From NCBI GenBank assembly GCA_903865745.1, contig CAIPKV010000079.1:1-64000 (forward strand): DNA of 64,000 nucleotides, given 5' to 3'. Of this stretch, positions 1 to 7,709 are shown piece by piece. The position numbers were made by a program, and so were the translations under genes. The notes under the pieces were generated by a model, which was not told where the DNA came from, did no database searches, and was given only the letters and a program-made list of their open reading frames with translations. The number at the start of each line of letters is the position of its first letter. Positions within the stretch are counted from its first letter, which is position 1. Source of the stretch: an uncultured Verrucomicrobia subdivision 3 bacterium. GTDB lineage: Bacteria > Verrucomicrobiota > Verrucomicrobiia > Limisphaerales > UBA11358.

Positions 1-1
1 A

Positions 2-2380
2 CGGCTCGTTTTTTACCTATCGCGAAAAATCGAAACCTCTTCCAAAGGCATCAAATCCGAGGCGGCTCTTTCCGAATACTACAACCAGCTTTTGGGGCAA
101 TTCCGTTCGGAATTCGAGCATACGCACGAAATGCTGACGGAGATATTCGCCGGACAGGGCGCGCGGGTTATTCCGATGAAGGACGCCGACCATTTCCGGC
201 ACTGCAAAACATTTTTGAATCCGTCACTGGCCGAGCGGTTCGACTACGACCCGATTGAGGGTTTTGATCCGCAACTTTCCATTCAGGAAAATTGCTGGCA
301 CAGCGAAGGCGCAGGACAGGCCGACTTCGGATTCTTCATGGATGGCCGTTACCATTCCATCATCGCGTTGTCGCGCTGGCCGAAGATGACTTACCCAGGA
401 ATCATCCATCGGCTTACCGGCCTGCGCCTTCTCGACTACACCATCACGGTGAATCTCGATCCGCTCTCCGTCCGCAAGGAAATCAACAAGGAGGAAAAGG
501 AACACGACCGCATCGCGGGCGACTACGCCAGCGAGAAAAAACTTTCGCTGCTGACGGTGATGGACAAGAAGCAAAAGAAAATCGCCGCGCTGATGCAGGG
601 GCATACGATTCCATTCAAAGTTCTGTTTGCCATCCGCACCTGGGACAAAAGCAAGGAAGGGCTGATTGCCAAGACGACCGCCATAAAGAACGCCATCAAT
701 TCCATGAATTCGGCGCAGTATGCGGAAAGCACGCTGCCCAGCACTTCCAAGAAATTGTTTTACCAGACTTGGCCGGGCTGGACGTGGAGCAAATACAACG
801 CCCGAAAACTTTACGGCGAAAACCGCTACATCGCCGATATGCTGCCGATTGCCTCGACCTTCACTGGCCACCTTGATACAGCCGAGGCGATTTACGAAGG
901 CCCGAACCAAAATCTTGTCGGCATCAAAACTTTCTCCGGCTCGGCGGGCAATCAATCGCCGCAACACGCGGTTTTATTGGGCATGAGCGGCGCGGGCAAA
1001 TCCGTGACCATTTGCGACCTGCTTTCGCAGACGGAAAATTATTACGCCTACACCGTCATCATCGAGGAAGGGCTTTCCTACGGCATCTACACGCAGACGG
1101 TCGAGCCGAACGCCAAGCCGATTGTCATTCAGCCGGACGGCGACATCACCATCAATTACCTCGATACCAAAGGACTGCCGTTGACGCCGGATCATCTCGC
1201 ATCGGCCACCGCGCTGGTCGCGCGCATGGTCGGTTTAAGCCAGAGCGAGGACAAACAAATGCTGCGGCAGGCGCAAATCGCCAAATACATCAATCTGCTT
1301 TACGAGGATGTTTTTCAAGATTGGACGCGCAAAAACGAAAATCAAATGATGGAGGTTGCGCGGCGCGCGTGTGCGCTTACCCATTATCGCAAAGAGAAGA
1401 TGCCGCCGGGCGCAACGATGCTTGAGGCGTTCGCTGATTTCCGCGACTGGCTGAAATCAAATGAAGATGAAGCCAAAAGTTTCGAGCAACAAATGGCTGA
1501 AGGCGAAGTGCTGAAGTTCTTAAAAGACCCGAACACGGTCAAAGAAGTCCGCAACATCGCCTTCGCGTATTTCAAGACCGACGAGTATCCGTCACATCGG
1601 ATGTTGCAGGAGTTGATGGCACTGGATGCCAGCGGCGCGGAACGCGACCAGATTATTGAGATTTCAACACTCCTTTTGCCGTGGTGTCGGGATGGCAACT
1701 ATGGTGCGTTGTTTGACGGCACGAGCAATCTGTCACTCACCGGAAAAATCGCACATTTCGAGCTTGGCTACATCCCCGATTCGGCGAAGGAACTGCGAGC
1801 CGCAGCGGGTTTTCTTATCACCAACCACGCCCGCAAGCACATCATCACGCTCCCGCGCGCCGTGCGGAAACGTAATGTCTATGAGGAAGTCGCCCGCTTC
1901 CTCGACATTCCGGGCGGCGAGGAAATCGTGAAGGAAAGCTACGCGCAGCTTCGCAAATTCAATTGCTGGAACATTTCCATCGTCCAGCAATATGCGCGTT
2001 TCAAACAGTCGCGCATCCGCTCCGCCGTTTTTGGGAACAGCCGCCAATTTTTCCTGATGCGCCAAAACGACCGCGCTGATCTGGACGACATCGCGCGGGA
2101 CATCGCCATTCCCGAAATCACGAAGCATACAATCATGAATTACACGCTGCCCGACCATCAGGCCGGGGCGAAATACTCCGCGTTCACCTACCTGCACGTT
2201 GATTCCAACCGTCCGATTTGCGGATCGGCTTACAACTACACTTCGCCGGAAATGCTCTATTGCTCCAGTTCGAGCGGTGAGCATTTCGAGAAACGCGCAA
2301 AAGAACTGCGCGGCGCAAAAAATGTCACCGAAGGGATTTTAACTTTTTCCCGCAAACCGCAACTCGTGGAAACCACATGA
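2..2380 (+). CDS. virB4: VirB4/TraC-type conjugative transfer ATPase, 5' end outside the window
   Basis: Cytoplasmic ATPase that powers type IV secretion pilus assembly and substrate transfer. The reading frame is open to the left edge, so the true start lies upstream; a TTG at 92 is probably internal. A P-loop (GMSGAGKS) is encoded near 980-1003. The Walker B neighbourhood (VYEEVARFLD, near 1880) has Glu-Glu where many VirB4 proteins have Asp-Glu, and it is followed by a KESYAQLRKFNCW segment typical of VirB4 homologues. The stop overlaps the next gene by ATGA, so it is translationally coupled to the secretion operon that follows. Family assignment is firm; the exact subtype (TrbE, TraC or VirB4) is not resolved. 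Confidence 0.9.
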   Translation, partial: RLVFYLSRKIETSSKGIKSEAALSEYYNQLLGQFRSEFEHTHEMLTEIFAGQGARVIPMKDADHFRHCKTFLNPSLAERFDYDPIEGFDPQLSIQENCWHSEGAGQADFGFFMDGRYHSIIALSRWPKMTYPGIIHRLTGLRLLDYTITVNLDPLSVRKEINKEEKEHDRIAGDYASEKKLSLLTVMDKKQKKIAALMQGHTIPFKVLFAIRTWDKSKEGLIAKTTAIKNAINSMNSAQYAESTLPSTSKKLFYQTWPGWTWSKYNARKLYGENRYIADMLPIASTFTGHLDTAEAIYEGPNQNLVGIKTFSGSAGNQSPQHAVLLGMSGAGKSVTICDLLSQTENYYAYTVIIEEGLSYGIYTQTVEPNAKPIVIQPDGDITINYLDTKGLPLTPDHLASATALVARMVGLSQSEDKQMLRQAQIAKYINLLYEDVFQDWTRKNENQMMEVARRACALTHYRKEKMPPGATMLEAFADFRDWLKSNEDEAKSFEQQMAEGEVLKFLKDPNTVKEVRNIAFAYFKTDEYPSHRMLQELMALDASGAERDQIIEISTLLLPWCRDGNYGALFDGTSNLSLTGKIAHFELGYIPDSAKELRAAAGFLITNHARKHIITLPRAVRKRNVYEEVARFLDIPGGEEIVKESYAQLRKFNCWNISIVQQYARFKQSRIRSAVFGNSRQFFLMRQNDRADLDDIARDIAIPEITKHTIMNYTLPDHQAGAKYSAFTYLHVDSNRPICGSAYNYTSPEMLYCSSSSGEHFEKRAKELRGAKNVTEGILTFSRKPQLVETT

Positions 2381-2787
2381 AGCGTCATCACATCATCTCA
2401 ATTGTTCTTATCCCGTTGCTCGCTACCGGCTGCGCGATGGTTCGCCCCGTCACCGACATCGCCGCAGGCGCGGGAGGCGGCGCGCTGGCCAGCAACCTTT
2501 CCCATGGCAATGCGGGAATAACCGCTGCTGGTGCAGCGGGTGGTGTGTTGGTGAGCGAAGGTGCGAATTATCTCGTGAGCAAGGCGGCGGATAATGCCTA
2601 CACCACCGGCTACGAAAAAGGCCGAAGCGACGCGGTGAAGCAGCAGTATTGGATTTTAGTTCACCAACAGCAGCAGCAAAGGACGCCGCTGGAAAATGTC
2701 AGCCTCTATGCCATTCCCATTCCCGAACAGAACATTGACGGCGTGATTTTGAATCCGACCACCAAATACCTACGCATCGAAAACTAA
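2377..2787 (+). CDS. Small glycine-rich lipoprotein of the conjugation operon
   Basis: A 136-residue protein with a charged start, a hydrophobic segment and the lipobox LATGC, so Cys19 should be lipidated and the protein anchored to a membrane. Residues about 28-65 are rich in Gly and Ala spaced like a glycine zipper (AAGAGGGALA, AAGAAGGVLV), a pattern seen in outer-membrane or pore-associated lipoproteins. It overlaps the ATPase gene by four bases. By position it could take the VirB7/TrbH-like role of stabilising the outer complex, but no sequence signature proves that. Confidence 0.75.
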   Translation: MKRHHIISIVLIPLLATGCAMVRPVTDIAAGAGGGALASNLSHGNAGITAAGAAGGVLVSEGANYLVSKAADNAYTTGYEKGRSDAVKQQYWILVHQQQQQRTPLENVSLYAIPIPEQNIDGVILNPTTKYLRIEN

Positions 2788-2812
2788 CCAAAAAAATGAA
2801 AGGACAACAAAC

Positions 2813-3616
2813 ATGAAAAAACTACTCATCACAATCGCCATCGCCATTGTTGGCGCATCAAGTCACGCGCAATGGATTGTTTATGACCCAACGGTGAACA
2901 TCGAGCAGATCATCAGCGAAGCCGAGAACATCGCTGAATACGTTGACATGGTGAACAACCAGGTGCAGCAGATTACGCAGCTCTCTGACCAGCTTCAACA
3001 GTTGCAGCAATACAACAAGGCATTTGGCGACCCGTCGCAGATTTTGAACGTCACCGGCGTCTCCGCGCTGACATCAGACCTGACACAAACGCCGCTTGGT
3101 CAGACCATCTCGACGGTGGAGCAATCCGCCAATGGCGTAGCTGCGCTGACCTATGACGCCAGCGGCCTTTACAATCAAATCGGCGCGACGTTCACCACCC
3201 CATCGGGAAATCAAATTCAACGTGATTCGACCGACTACAAGCCATTCCAGGCGATTAACAATGCAACGGCCAATTATTCCACCGTCACGGCGGACGTATT
3301 GAAACGACGACAGGCATTGAAAGATGCCATCGCCTCAACCACGGAGGCGTTGCAATCGGCGACAACCGCATCTGAAGTTCAAAAACTCACTGGCGTTTTA
3401 GTCGGCCAAAACGCGGCACTGGCCGCGACGGACAAGGAAATTGATCAGGCCGTCGCCGTGAGCGTTGAGCAGGACATCGAAAATCGGAACGACGCCCAAA
3501 AACAAGCTGTCGCCGCACAGGAGCAGCAGAAGGCGGAAGTTGTCGAGGCGTTTTCCAACTACCGCACAAATTTCCAACTCAACACCCAGCCGCCGATGTT
3601 CCCGACAGGCAACTGA
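2813..3616 (+). CDS. trbJ: TrbJ/VirB5-family conjugative transfer protein
   Basis: A 267-residue secreted protein. Residues 1-19 are a signal peptide ending SHA-Q. The mature start (WIVYDPTVNIEQ) and the following Gln-rich helical stretch (NNQVQQITQLSDQLQQLQQYN) match the TrbJ/VirB5 pattern of periplasmic, coiled-coil pilus-associated subunits. A second helical region around 165-240 is rich in Ala, Gln and Glu. The C-terminus ends in SNYRTNFQLNTQPPMF, a tail that recurs in the next small gene. An AAGGAC stretch lies just upstream of the ATG. The stop overlaps the following start (TGATG). Confidence 0.85.
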   Translation: MKKLLITIAIAIVGASSHAQWIVYDPTVNIEQIISEAENIAEYVDMVNNQVQQITQLSDQLQQLQQYNKAFGDPSQILNVTGVSALTSDLTQTPLGQTISTVEQSANGVAALTYDASGLYNQIGATFTTPSGNQIQRDSTDYKPFQAINNATANYSTVTADVLKRRQALKDAIASTTEALQSATTASEVQKLTGVLVGQNAALAATDKEIDQAVAVSVEQDIENRNDAQKQAVAAQEQQKAEVVEAFSNYRTNFQLNTQPPMFPTGN

Positions 3617-3828
3617 TGAAACTGAAAATCTTATTACTGGTCACGGGCGCATCCGTCATCGGCAGCAGCATTTTCGTTCTGGTGATTCAATCGCGTTCGC
3701 ACCAGTTGAAATTTGCGCCGTCGGAAAGTCAGTTGCCGACGGCCGTAAGCAATTACAACAAGACTTTCAAACTCAATACCTCGCCCCCGATTTGGGGGCA
3801 AACCACCAATGGAAAACCAACCCACTGA
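3616..3828 (+). CDS. Small single-pass protein sharing the TrbJ tail motif
   Basis: A 70-residue protein with one N-terminal hydrophobic segment (about residues 4-25), either a membrane anchor or an uncleaved signal, then a short polar domain. Its residues about 44-56 (SNYNKTFKLNTSPPIW) closely resemble the last residues of the TrbJ-like protein encoded directly upstream. It starts inside the stop of trbJ and its 3' end overlaps the VirB8 gene by 20 bases, so it is embedded in the operon and likely real. In TrbJ-containing systems this slot often holds a small TrbK-like entry-exclusion protein. There is no lipobox, so that is only a guess from position. Confidence 0.65.
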   Translation: MKLKILLLVTGASVIGSSIFVLVIQSRSHQLKFAPSESQLPTAVSNYNKTFKLNTSPPIWGQTTNGKPTH

Positions 3829-4486
3829 ACTGCGCGAGACCGCCGTATCGGATAAAGGCCAATCGAAAGTTGCCGAGGCAAAGCAGCGGTTTGATCCGAC
3901 GCGGATTTTTGTCCAGAAAGACCGGCTCGTCTGGTTTTGGTTTGGCTTTGCCATGCTTGTGCTGCTTGGCGCGGCGGTTGACCGTTATTTCCTTGTCCAA
4001 AGTTTCAAGCAACGCGAGCGCGTTGTCGTCATTGACCCCGCCAACACATTCTACGTTTCGCCGCTTTTGAAATTTGAGGAAGCCAAGGCGCTTCATATCG
4101 AGCAAAGCACACTCGCGGCCACGGCATTTTTGGAGCGCAACCCGAAGGGATTCGACAACGACGAACTATTAAAACAGATGTTTCTGAAACAGGCTTATCA
4201 AAAAGCAACGGCGTATCAATTCGCCGAGCAGCCAGAATTCAAATCCAAGCAATTGCATCAAAAGGTGGAAATCAGCGGGATAAACATTCTCAACACACGC
4301 GAAGATTTCGTGCTGACCCAAGTGACGGGCCAGCTTATCCGCGACGGTGTTTTTCAGGACAAGCCTTTCACGGAGGCGATTCACTTCAAGCTGTCGCTCC
4401 GGTTGCAACGCAATCCCAACATGGTTCAGAACGGACGGTTTCCCACCGCCGTAAATGACTTCAAATATGAAACAACTAGCAATTAG
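3809..4486 (+). CDS. virB8: VirB8/TrbF-like inner-membrane component of the type IV secretion system
   Basis: A 225-residue bitopic protein: a cytoplasmic tail of about 42 residues, one transmembrane helix (WFWFGFAMLVLLGAAVDRYF, about 43-62), then a periplasmic domain of about 160 residues with alternating strands (VEISGINIL, FVLTQVTGQL, IHFKLSLRL). That layout and length fit VirB8/TrbF assembly factors, which nucleate the inner-membrane complex. Its position between TrbJ and the VirB9/VirB10-like genes is the canonical one. The assignment rests on topology, size and synteny more than on a diagnostic motif. Confidence 0.75.
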   Translation: MENQPTELRETAVSDKGQSKVAEAKQRFDPTRIFVQKDRLVWFWFGFAMLVLLGAAVDRYFLVQSFKQRERVVVIDPANTFYVSPLLKFEEAKALHIEQSTLAATAFLERNPKGFDNDELLKQMFLKQAYQKATAYQFAEQPEFKSKQLHQKVEISGINILNTREDFVLTQVTGQLIRDGVFQDKPFTEAIHFKLSLRLQRNPNMVQNGRFPTAVNDFKYETTSN

Positions 4487-5381
4487 TTTATTGATGGGCA
4501 TTTGCCTCATCGCGGGCGCGAAGGATAAGGCTATTCAGGACTTTGTTCTCGACGAGCAGACGGTCTATGTCATTCCGGTTTCCGGCTTCCGCGTCACTAC
4601 CGTCAGTTTTCCCGGCCCGATTGCGGCGATTGATGCGGCACAGGTGACAATTGATCCACAGAAGCCCGCCGCGTTTCTCATCGCCCACACGAAAGGCTCG
4701 TCATTTTTTTCCGTGCGCGCCGAGGCGCGGAAGGCCGTTACCAATGTGAACATCCGATGGAACAACAAAACGTATGTCATTGAACTCGTCGAAAGTGACG
4801 AGCCGTTGCTGTCCGTCACATTTGAAATTGCGCCGGATAATTCCGCATTGGTGCAAGCCGAGCCGGTGACGCCATCGCGCTTGCTCGCGCTTTTGGACAA
4901 GGCCAAAGCCTACCCACTTTTGAAGGCGTATCATTCCGAAGCCGTCGCGCAAGTGGCGTATCGGAACTTTGAAAGCGAGCCGCGCATTTTGGATTGCACC
5001 AATTACGCCGTGGAGATCAAGGAGGTGTTTCGTTTCAATCCCGAAGACACGCTCGTTTTTCGCGTTGGCGTGACCAACAAAACCGCCAACGAACTTCGCT
5101 ACGCGTCCAATGGTTTTTCGCTCCGCGTCGGCGAGCGGACTTATCCGCAGTCCATCAGTGACGCCAGCGGCGTTGTTCCGCCACACGCGGACGCACCAGC
5201 ATATTTTGCCGTCACCGGCACACCCAATGGCGGGCGCAATGATATGTCCATCAAGAATGATTTCTTCGTGATTCTCGACGCACATCCGATTGACCCACCG
5301 CCGCTCATAATTTCTGTGCCCGCGTCCGCGCCCGCGCCCGCGCCAGCCGTAAAACCAAAGCCCAAAGGAAACCGCCGATGA
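4467..5381 (+). CDS. VirB9/TrbG-like secreted protein of the type IV secretion system
   Basis: A 304-residue protein from the ATG at 4467; an in-frame ATG at 4455 adds four residues, but the signal peptide (MKQLAISLLMGICLIAGA) starts at the later one. The N-terminal beta-rich part (FRVTTVSFPGPIAAID, then FLIAHTKGSSFFSVRA, then KTYVIEL) follows the VirB9/TrbG N-domain pattern. The middle and C-terminal parts are beta-rich, and it ends in a Pro-Ala-Lys tail. It sits between virB8 and virB10, where VirB9 belongs, and overlaps both. VirB9 forms the outer-membrane ring with VirB7 and VirB10. The C-terminal VirB9 domain is not obvious, so confidence is moderate. Confidence 0.6.
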   Translation: MKQLAISLLMGICLIAGAKDKAIQDFVLDEQTVYVIPVSGFRVTTVSFPGPIAAIDAAQVTIDPQKPAAFLIAHTKGSSFFSVRAEARKAVTNVNIRWNNKTYVIELVESDEPLLSVTFEIAPDNSALVQAEPVTPSRLLALLDKAKAYPLLKAYHSEAVAQVAYRNFESEPRILDCTNYAVEIKEVFRFNPEDTLVFRVGVTNKTANELRYASNGFSLRVGERTYPQSISDASGVVPPHADAPAYFAVTGTPNGGRNDMSIKNDFFVILDAHPIDPPPLIISVPASAPAPAPAVKPKPKGNRR

Positions 5382-6472
5382 TGAATCCGCGCAGTGCCAT
5401 CAATTTTTTCAAAACTCCGGCTGGGGCGTTTATTTTGTTCTGCCTTGTCCTGGGTGGAATCTTCTTTGCCTGCAAACGGTTTTTGCCCGGCGAAACGAAG
5501 CCGCAGCCGTTGGTTTATTCCACGAAAGCCGCAGCCGCAGCCGCGAGCAAGCAGACGATGCAAACATTTCAGAACACAAACTATTCGCCATTACCGAATC
5601 TTCCGCCGCCGCCAGCCATGCCGGTAATAACAAGTGATGTTGGTTCGCAGCGGCAATCGGGCGGAATGTTTGGCCACGCCCCGGCCAAACCAGAGGTTTT
5701 GCCCATCAGCCTGTTTGCCGAGACGCCGCAAGCCGAGCAAAAGCGGTTGAGCAAAAACTACGCGCCTTTTGGCCGTTTGATTCCGTGCGAACTGATTGTC
5801 ACCGTGGATTCGGCTTCGATTCAAACGCCCATCATCGGTTTGGTAACGGAGGACATTTACCACAATGGCCGTTTGATTATTCCGGCTGGCACGGAGGTTC
5901 ACGGTAAGGCGCAGACCGACCGCAGCCGCGAGCGCATTGCCAGCGGCAATAGCTGGACGCTGGTTTGGTCGAGTGGCGAGGAATTGCGGCTTTCGGGCAT
6001 CGCGCTGGACCGCGAAGCCGATCCAAGCGGCGATGGCTGGGCGATCACGGATGGCAGCGCCGGTTTGCGAGGGCGCGTTCTCAAAAGCGATGACATGGCG
6101 GAACTCAAATTGTTCGCGGCGACATTTTTGAGTGGCGCGGCCAGCGCGTTCACGCAGACGCAGCCGACGATTTACGGAAATCAAATAACTCCCACGTTGC
6201 AAAACGCGCCGCTGACCGGCGCGCAAAGTGTCATCGAAGCCTACGCGAAGCAAATTTATGATTCGATCCAACGCGACGGATTTTATGTCCGCGTTCCAGC
6301 GGGCAAACAATTTTATCTCTACGTCACACAGACAATTGACGAATCGGACGCAGCTATTGGCAGCACCCGATTAACGCCGGACGAATTTGCTGAAACAAAC
6401 CAGCCAGCCGCCACTGCACGGCGTGATTTACCACCCGAAGCGGCCGCATATTTGAAAAGAGCCATGCCATGA
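5378..6472 (+). CDS. virB10: VirB10/TrbI-like energy-sensing channel subunit
   Basis: A 364-residue protein with a short cytoplasmic N-terminus, one membrane helix (GAFILFCLVLGGIFFAC, about 15-31), a Pro-rich periplasmic linker and a C-terminal beta-barrel domain. Family hallmarks include LIIPAGTEVHGKAQTD, the following SWTLVWSSGEELRLSGIALD, and the C-terminal VRVPAGKQFYLYVTQTI. VirB10 spans both membranes and gates the channel in response to ATP use by VirB4/VirB11. It is coupled to the upstream gene by ATGA and to the downstream lipoprotein in the same way. Confidence 0.9.
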   Translation: MMNPRSAINFFKTPAGAFILFCLVLGGIFFACKRFLPGETKPQPLVYSTKAAAAAASKQTMQTFQNTNYSPLPNLPPPPAMPVITSDVGSQRQSGGMFGHAPAKPEVLPISLFAETPQAEQKRLSKNYAPFGRLIPCELIVTVDSASIQTPIIGLVTEDIYHNGRLIIPAGTEVHGKAQTDRSRERIASGNSWTLVWSSGEELRLSGIALDREADPSGDGWAITDGSAGLRGRVLKSDDMAELKLFAATFLSGAASAFTQTQPTIYGNQITPTLQNAPLTGAQSVIEAYAKQIYDSIQRDGFYVRVPAGKQFYLYVTQTIDESDAAIGSTRLTPDEFAETNQPAATARRDLPPEAAAYLKRAMP

Positions 6473-7068
6473 AACGAATACTCATTTTTATCCCGTTGAT
6501 TTTGCTGTCGGCTTGCGCCAGCAAAAAGCCTGTCATCGTGCAGATGCCGCCCGCCGTGTCGGGGACGACACTTGATACCGCCGACATGGAATTCGTCCGT
6601 TACGGTGAAAATCTCAAAGCCTATTCGTTTGGCCGCTACGTTGACCCAAATGACGGCTTGGTGATGCACGAGGCGCACACGGTTTATCGTGTGGAGACGA
6701 CCGCCAAATGGAATCTTCATCCCAATATGCCGGTGAATGTTCCGGGCGGGCCGGTGCTCGGCATCATTGATCCGGCTCACAAGGACAGTCCGCTCACGCC
6801 GGAAGTCGTCGCGGAAGTTGACCGCCAGAAGGCCGCGACAATGGCGTTGATGGTGCAAGGCCAGCGCATGAATCGAGCCCTCAACCAACTTTCAAAAACG
6901 CTTTCGGCAACGGCGCAGGTTGCCCAGGAGAATGTTCAACTGAAAAGCGAGGTGTCCACGACCGTGAAACGCCTTGATGCTCTTGAAGAAGATTTTCGGA
7001 AAGCACAGACCGAAGCCCCGTTCACAGCGCCGGCCACCCCTTCCGTAAAGGGGACGAATGACTGGTGA
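6469..7068 (+). CDS. Lipoprotein at the end of the type IV secretion block
   Basis: A 199-residue protein with a lipobox (LLSAC, Cys16) after a short hydrophobic signal. The middle part (YGENLKAYSFGRYVDPNDGLVMHEAHTVYR, split here only for description) is compact and beta-like. Residues about 115-180 form a predicted coiled coil with heptad-like leucines and polar residues and many Gln and Lys. It overlaps virB10 by four bases and so is co-translated. Lipid-anchored coiled-coil proteins in this slot may act like VirB7 or as an entry-exclusion factor. I do not recognise a named family. Confidence 0.7.
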   Translation: MKRILIFIPLILLSACASKKPVIVQMPPAVSGTTLDTADMEFVRYGENLKAYSFGRYVDPNDGLVMHEAHTVYRVETTAKWNLHPNMPVNVPGGPVLGIIDPAHKDSPLTPEVVAEVDRQKAATMALMVQGQRMNRALNQLSKTLSATAQVAQENVQLKSEVSTTVKRLDALEEDFRKAQTEAPFTAPATPSVKGTNDW

Positions 7069-7094
7069 GTTAAAAACCACAACAACAAAATCGT

Positions 7095-7490
7095 ATGGAA
7101 AAATCAAAATCAAAAAACGCAGCCGCAGAACCAGTTCAATACCGTGAAAACCCGCGCACCAATGAAAAAATTGATGCTTGGATTAAAGCCAATCCCGACC
7201 AGTTCAAATTCTTTGATGAACTGCCACATGAACGCGCCGTCCGCAAACTTGTTTTGAACGAGATTCAGAAATACGAGCGGATGCAGAAAATGAACAGCGG
7301 CATCGTGCAGAAGCTCGACAACGATCCCGAAGCGAAGCAGGCGTTTGAAACGCTGCTGAAGCGGCTGCCGGAAGACCAGCGCGAACGGGCGACGGCCTCC
7401 ATCGCCCGGCACGTTTTTCGCCTGACCAATCCGCGCGCTGAAAATTCCCAAGGCCAGGGCGCGGGAACAGGCAGACGCATGTCGGCATAA
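7095..7490 (+). CDS. Small soluble charged protein, unknown function
   Basis: A 131-residue hydrophilic protein without signal or membrane segment. It is rich in Lys, Glu and Arg, predicted mostly helical, and has a Gly-Gln-rich C-terminal tail. It starts 26 bases after the lipoprotein stop and is the last gene of the run of conjugation genes. A motif-based function is not visible. Its position suggests a cytoplasmic accessory of transfer, but that is only inferred. The gene is followed by a large inverted repeat and not by another overlapping gene, so the transcription unit may end here. Confidence 0.6.
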   Translation: MEKSKSKNAAAEPVQYRENPRTNEKIDAWIKANPDQFKFFDELPHERAVRKLVLNEIQKYERMQKMNSGIVQKLDNDPEAKQAFETLLKRLPEDQRERATASIARHVFRLTNPRAENSQGQGAGTGRRMSA

Positions 7491-7504
7491 CGATTTGCGC
7501 GGGT

Positions 7505-7597
7505 CAAAGACTTGCGGCTTTTGCCACGGCTGGCGCTCCGGTTCGCCGTTCCAGCGGCGACCTCCGCGTCCAGCCTGCAAAAAGCCGCAAGACTTTG
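7505..7597. repeat. 93-bp imperfect inverted repeat between the transfer operon and the helicase gene
   Basis: The arm at 7505-7522 (CAAAGACTTGCGGCTTTT) pairs with 7580-7597 (AAAAGCCGCAAGACTTTG), 17 of 18 positions complementary. The 57-base interior contains further shorter complementarity (GGCTGG near 7528 against CCAGCC near 7570). There is no U-tract on either side, so it is not a standard intrinsic terminator. It could be a folded RNA, a REP/MITE-like insertion or a transfer-related site. A 65-codon open frame crosses it but looks like a by-product. Confidence 0.75.
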
Positions 7598-7709
7598 CCT
7601 TTCCGCCGGACAGCAACCAATGGCTGACGCTGCCGTCGCTTGAAGTGAAACGCGACCGCAGCGGACGACATTTATCACTGGAAATATTTTAAGGTTGAGC
7701 TAATTTTTT

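Noticed and set aside
7495-7692. 65-codon open frame with Cys pairs (CGFC) between the transfer operon and the helicase
   Set aside because: Most of it is encoded by the two arms of the inverted repeat, it starts with TTG without a binding site, and the composition is not protein-like.
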